A DNA stretch of 64,000 nucleotides from Nocardioides luteus (GTDB taxonomy: Bacteria > Actinomycetota > Actinomycetes > Propionibacteriales > Nocardioidaceae). A program made the position numbers and the translations under genes. Positions 63,504 to 64,000 of the stretch are shown here, piece by piece. Within the stretch, counting starts at the first letter, position 1, and each line of letters opens with the position of its first letter. The stretch spans positions 1,116,001-1,180,000 of the forward strand of contig NZ_JADOVJ010000001.1 of the NCBI RefSeq assembly GCF_015752315.1, in the 5' to 3' direction. The notes below the pieces were generated by a model. That model was not told the DNA's origin. It saw only the letters and a program-made list of their open reading frames with translations, and ran no database searches.

Positions 63504-64000
63504 ATGATCGTGTACGCAGCGGTGGCCGTCTTCATCGTCACCTACGGCCTCATCGCCACCGAGCGCGTCCACCGCGTCGCCGCCGCCCTGGGTGGCGTCG
63601 CCGCGATGGTCGCGCTCGGGATCATCAGTGCCGAGTCGGCCTTCTACAGCCACGAGACCGGGGTCGACTGGGACGTCATCTTCCTGCTCTTCGGGATGAT
63701 GGTGATCGTCGGCGTCCTCAAGCAGACGGGGCTGTTCGAGTTCCTCGCGCTCTGGGCGGTCAAGCACTCCGGCGGCCGTCCGGCGCGGCTGGCGACGCTG
63801 CTGATCCTGGTCACCGCCGTGCTCTCGCCGATCCTCGACAACGTGACCACGGTGCTGCTCGTCACGCCGGTGACGCTGTCGGTCTGCGAGCGGCTGGGGC
63901 TGCGGCCGATGCCCTACCTGATCTCGCTCATCCTGGCCGCCAACGTGGGCGGCACCTCGACCCTGATCGCCGACCCGCCCAACATCATCGTGGCCAGCCG
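63504..64000 (+). CDS. SLC13/ArsB-NhaD family membrane transporter (3' truncated by window edge)
   Basis: 165 residues are visible. Five or so TM helices begin at residue 2. VHRVAAALGGVAAMVALGII, DWDVIFLLFGMMVIVGVLKQ, LSPILDNVTTVLLVTPVTLS and ANVGGTSTLIADPPNII match the ArsB/NhaD and SLC13 group (DASS/CitM superfamily), which moves arsenite, Na+/H+ or dicarboxylates. The ADPPN and DNVTT signatures favour the ArsB/NhaD-like side. ATG 63504 overlaps a 5-codon mini-ORF (ATG 63490, Met-Glu-Leu-Asn-Ala-stop) as ATGA. It is divergent from a two-component system that may control it. Confidence 0.85.
   Translation, partial: MIVYAAVAVFIVTYGLIATERVHRVAAALGGVAAMVALGIISAESAFYSHETGVDWDVIFLLFGMMVIVGVLKQTGLFEFLALWAVKHSGGRPARLATLLILVTAVLSPILDNVTTVLLVTPVTLSVCERLGLRPMPYLISLILAANVGGTSTLIADPPNIIVAS

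Overview
The window is very GC-rich actinobacterial chromosome, and its gene content points to Nocardioides or a close relative in the Nocardioidaceae. The evidence is the block argS-lysA-hom-thrC-thrB-rho-rpmE-prfA-prmC-sua5-wecA-atpIBEFHAGDC-DUF2550, a fused mycobacterial-type 2-oxoglutarate decarboxylase/dehydrogenase (Kgd), NucS, DUF6104 and DUF4287 proteins, the MeaA-type mutase, and very frequent leaderless starts (a TANNNT hexamer 6-8 nt before ATG or GTG). It reads as core chromosome. I see no insertion sequence, prophage, CRISPR array or integrase.

Layout. 1-7.5 kb: end of a fatty-acid desaturase, a small unknown protein, DUF6104, a TetR regulator divergent from an MMPL exporter, then kgd. 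7.6-13.4 kb: lipoprotein and LCP cell-wall ligase, epoxide-hydrolase-like enzyme, phospholipid acyltransferase, MazG-like NTPase, a frameshifted VOC gene, acetoacetate-decarboxylase-like protein, DUF4287, RNA 2'-phosphotransferase and tRNA-Arg(CCG). 13.4-22.2 kb: argS-lysA and the threonine genes hom-thrC-thrB, separated by three accessory genes, one of which lies under a near-canonical SoxR box. 22.2-29.7 kb: rho, rpmE, prfA, a membrane protein with two sunset-type repeats, prmC, sua5 and wecA. 29.7-37.8 kb: the complete F0F1 ATP synthase operon, with a CRP/GlxR-like site in front, and DUF2550. 37.9-51.6 kb: membrane proteins, two MFS exporters, a SNF2 helicase, a TrmB/LuxR regulator, cobalamin adenosyltransferase, a STAS protein, an ethylmalonyl-CoA-mutase-like enzyme, a D-amino-acid-oxidase-like flavoprotein and a tiny Cys-rich protein. 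51.7-64 kb: Tat-exported 5'-nucleotidase, NucS, two related 3-hydroxyacyl-CoA dehydrogenases (one a double-module protein, the other missing the first Rossmann domain), a START-like protein, an unknown Gly-rich membrane protein, an alpha/beta hydrolase, a receiver/thioredoxin-reductase fusion with a dead receiver, a NarL-type two-component system, and the start of an SLC13/ArsB-NhaD transporter.

Genes that work together: aspartate-family amino acids (lysA, hom, thrC, thrB), translation and its termination (argS, tRNA-Arg, rpmE, prfA, prmC, sua5), ATP synthesis, and acyl-CoA metabolism (B12 adenosyltransferase, mutase, dehydrogenases). The mutase and one dehydrogenase share an almost identical 14-bp palindrome in their promoters. 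I found no single obviously new multi-gene system. The strongest leads are a repeated 70-bp palindromic element (two copies), the shared acyl-CoA operator, orphan SoxR, CRP and DasR-like sites, the phosphorylation-dead receiver flavoprotein, and a 58-residue Cys-rich protein with its own leaderless promoter.
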